Shown here one piece after another: positions 62,454 to 64,000 of a stretch of DNA of 64,000 bases. The notes below the pieces were generated by a model. That model searched no databases and was not told the origin of the DNA. It saw only the letters and a program-made list of their open reading frames with translations. The translations under genes were made by a program, and so were the position numbers. The DNA lies in contig CAVWJW010000002.1 of the NCBI GenBank assembly GCA_963755335.1, positions 682,001-746,000 on the forward strand, given 5' to 3'. Each line of letters opens with the position of its first letter. Position 1 is the first letter of the stretch. This DNA comes from UBA10649 sp963755335. Its GTDB lineage: Bacteria > Actinomycetota > Actinomycetes > S36-B12.

Positions 62454-63434
62454 CTAACCGATCGCGGCCTTCGCCTTCAGCGGCCGCCACCATGCCTCGT
62501 TGTCCTGGTACCACTGCACAGTCTCGGCCAGGCCGTCCTCGAAACGGTGCTGCGGCGCGTAGCCAAGGGCCCGAAGCTTGCTGTCGTCGACGGAGTAGCG
62601 GCGATCGTGCCCCTTGCGGTCCTCGACCGGCTGGACGGAGTCCCAGGTGGCGCCCATCGTCTCGAGGACCCGCTCGGTGAGCTCGCGGTTGTTCAGCTCG
62701 AGGCCGCCGCCGATGTTGTAGCTCTCGCCCGGCTGCCCCTTCTCGATGACGAGCGCGATGCCGCGACAGTGGTCGTCGACGTGCAGCCAGTCGCGGACGT
62801 TCATCCCGTCGCCGTACAGCGGCACCTTGCCGCCGTCGATGAGGTTGGTGACGAACAGCGGGATGACCTTCTCCGGGAACTGGTACGGGCCGTAGTTGTT
62901 GGAGCAGCGCGTGCTCGACACGTTGAGTCCGTAGGTGACGAAGTAGGCGCGGACGAGCATCTCGGCCGCGGCCTTGGCGGCCGAGTACGGCGAGTTCGGG
63001 CGCAGCGGCTCGTTCTCGTCCCACGAGCCCTCGTCGATCGAGCCGTAGACCTCGTCGGTTCCGATGTGCACCGTGCGTGGGATCCCGTGGCGCAGGCAGG
63101 CGTCGAGGATGGTCTGCGTGCCCACGACGTTGGTGACGATGAAGTCCTGCGGTCCGTGGATCGAGCGGTCGACGTGCGTCTCCGCGGCGAAGTTCACGAC
63201 GACGTCGTGCCCGGGCAGGACCTGATCGAGGAGGTCGCCGTCGCAGATGTCGCCCTCGACGAAGGCGAAGCGCGGATCGTCCGACACCGACGCGAGATTG
63301 GCGAGGTTGCCGGCGTACGTCAGCTTGTCGTACACCGTGACGCCCGTGACGTCGCCGCCGTACGCGCCCGACATCAACTGGCGGACGAAGTGCGAACCGA
63401 TGAAGCCGGCGGCGCCGGTGACGAAGTACCTCAC
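62454..63434 (-). CDS. rfbB: dTDP-glucose 4,6-dehydratase
   Basis: 326 residues. NAD loop YFVTGAAGFIGSHFVRQL, then NFAAETHVDRSI, the Asp-Glu pair in HIGTDEVYGSI, the catalytic YSAAKAAAE (Tyr-x-x-x-Lys) and NNYGPYQFPEKVIPLF. It makes dTDP-4-keto-6-deoxyglucose in the rhamnose pathway, upstream of RfbD. The GTG at 63434 has GAAGGGGATC before it and overlaps the pheA stop by 4 bases (GTGA). rfbA and rfbC are not in the window. Confidence 0.95.
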   Translation of the reverse strand: MRYFVTGAAGFIGSHFVRQLMSGAYGGDVTGVTVYDKLTYAGNLANLASVSDDPRFAFVEGDICDGDLLDQVLPGHDVVVNFAAETHVDRSIHGPQDFIVTNVVGTQTILDACLRHGIPRTVHIGTDEVYGSIDEGSWDENEPLRPNSPYSAAKAAAEMLVRAYFVTYGLNVSSTRCSNNYGPYQFPEKVIPLFVTNLIDGGKVPLYGDGMNVRDWLHVDDHCRGIALVIEKGQPGESYNIGGGLELNNRELTERVLETMGATWDSVQPVEDRKGHDRRYSVDDSKLRALGYAPQHRFEDGLAETVQWYQDNEAWWRPLKAKAAIG

Positions 63435-64000
63435 TGCGTGATCCCCTTCAGTTTGTCCAGCCACTTCTGCGCGTCTGCGAAGTCGTTGTCGGTCACGCCC
63501 TCGCGAAGCACGGGCTGCTTTCCGTCGTGACGCGGATACGAGCCGAGGTACCGCACATCCAGGCAGACGCGATGCAGCCCCATCAGCGCCTCCGAAACGC
63601 GCGAGTCCGCGACGTGGCCCTCCAGGTCGACGCTGAAGAAGTAGTCGCCGAGCACCTTGCGGGTCGGCCGAGACTCGATGCGGGTCAGGTTGACGCCACG
63701 CACCGCGAACTCGGTGAGGATCGCCAGCAGGGCACCAGGCTCGTCCTGCTTCATGTAGAGCGAAAGCGTCGTCTTGTCCGCGCCCGTGGGAGTCGGGATG
63801 CCCCCGGGCAGGCGCACCACCACGAAACGGGTCGTGGCCTCCTCGGTGTCGCCGATGTTGTCGGCGAGCACGTCGAGGTGGTAGCGCTCCGCGGCGAGAC
63901 GCGGAGCGATGGCTGCGTCGAACGGCGCGGGATCGAGCCAGCAGCGCCTCCGCGGCCGCAGCGTTCGAGGTGGCCGGGATCTCCTTGACACCGGGGAGGG
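63431..64000 (-). CDS. pheA: Prephenate dehydratase, 3' part (frameshifted, runs off window)
   Basis: It converts prephenate to phenylpyruvate for phenylalanine synthesis. At the window edge the frame reads GVKEIPATSNAAAAEALLA. An indel near 63930 shifts it to PFDAAIAPRLAAERYHLDVLADNIGD and TRFVVV (T-R-F motif). The C-terminal ACT regulatory domain is intact: KTTLSLYMKQDEPGALLAIL and the phenylalanine-binding ESRP in LTRIESRPTRK. The N-terminal catalytic half lies beyond base 64000. Overlaps rfbB. Confidence 0.9.
   Translation of the reverse strand, partial: PSPVSRRSRPPRTLRPRRRCWLDPAPFDAAIAPRLAAERYHLDVLADNIGDTEEATTRFVVVRLPGGIPTPTGADKTTLSLYMKQDEPGALLAILTEFAVRGVNLTRIESRPTRKVLGDYFFSVDLEGHVADSRVSEALMGLHRVCLDVRYLGSYPRHDGKQPVLREGVTDNDFADAQKWLDKLKGITQ

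Noticed and set aside
1..64000. Mobile elements, prophage, CRISPR arrays, attachment sites next to the three tRNAs
   Set aside because: No transposase, integrase or phage protein, no spaced repeats, and no duplicated tRNA ends were seen.

Overview
This is a high-GC actinobacterial chromosome segment. It shows GC-biased codon use, many GTG/TTG starts, TANNNT promoters set 6-7 bases before start codons (leaderless mRNAs), a tadA-associated protein, ABC-F, type 2 NADH dehydrogenase and septum-formation-type secreted proteins, and an actinobacterial-style c-di-AMP riboswitch before an NlpC/P60 hydrolase. A member of Propionibacteriales (Nocardioidaceae-like) is my best guess, by inference only. 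No phage, insertion sequence or CRISPR array is visible, so this looks like ordinary chromosome. A major caveat is that about 20 genes are broken by single-base indels although the protein homology continues across the break in another frame. The breaks are densest at 13.4-17.8 kb. I read them as mostly sequence or assembly errors and annotate the reconstructed genes as CDS, marking the breaks.

Layout, 0-12 kb: the 3' end of a phosphoesterase gene, a LURP-one-like protein, a membrane diguanylate cyclase, a pirin / P1 peptidase / MFS operon (minus), a small secreted protein, the operon tadA-associated protein - tadA - LytR_C protein (minus), upp, a 64-base perfect palindrome, and pntB/pntA transhydrogenase (minus). 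12-18 kb: a circularly permuted ATP-grasp, alpha-E and transglutaminase operon, a secreted septum-formation-like protein and a broken type 2 NADH dehydrogenase. 18-27 kb: aldo/keto reductase, ABC-F ATPase, FkbM-type methyltransferase, a GNAT protein, an MFS transporter fused to a cyclic-nucleotide domain, a small conserved protein, a secreted metallophosphoesterase, tRNA-Arg(ACG), a Tat-exported Rieske protein and tRNA-Ser(GCT).

27-38 kb: a ROK-like kinase and an EamA transporter, then a sugar/cyclitol module. A LacI regulator has a palindromic operator at its own start and another on the promoter of a binding protein - permease - ATPase - dehydrogenase operon. An IolE-like isomerase/dehydratase, an IolG-like dehydrogenase, an AroE-like dehydrogenase and a zinc alcohol dehydrogenase follow. 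The set suggests uptake and oxidation of an inositol- or quinate-like compound. 38-46 kb: a YihY/BrkB, dimethylargininase-like and CrtO-like operon, tRNA-Ser(TGA), a membrane-anchored lipoprotein-like protein, a nucleosidase, a Wzx-like flippase, TrpB2 and the riboswitch-controlled NlpC/P60 protein.

46-56 kb: a histidine kinase/response regulator pair diverges from a cassette I consider the most interesting part of the window. It holds paralogous single-pass protein A, ApbE flavin transferase, a four-histidine ferric-reductase-like membrane protein, a PepSY-like wall-spanning protein, paralogue B and a degenerate MoeA-like protein. It looks like a transmembrane electron-transfer system whose flavinylated acceptor is not obvious. 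Direct repeats with 11-bp spacing sit in the divergent promoter region and could be the response-regulator site. TauE, a K+ channel, a quinone oxidoreductase and a GH88 glycosidase follow. 57-64 kb: a tandem GNAT protein, a bacterial SET-domain protein, serS with a HAD phosphatase, dTDP-rhamnose genes rfbD and rfbB, and the 3' part of pheA, which runs off the window.
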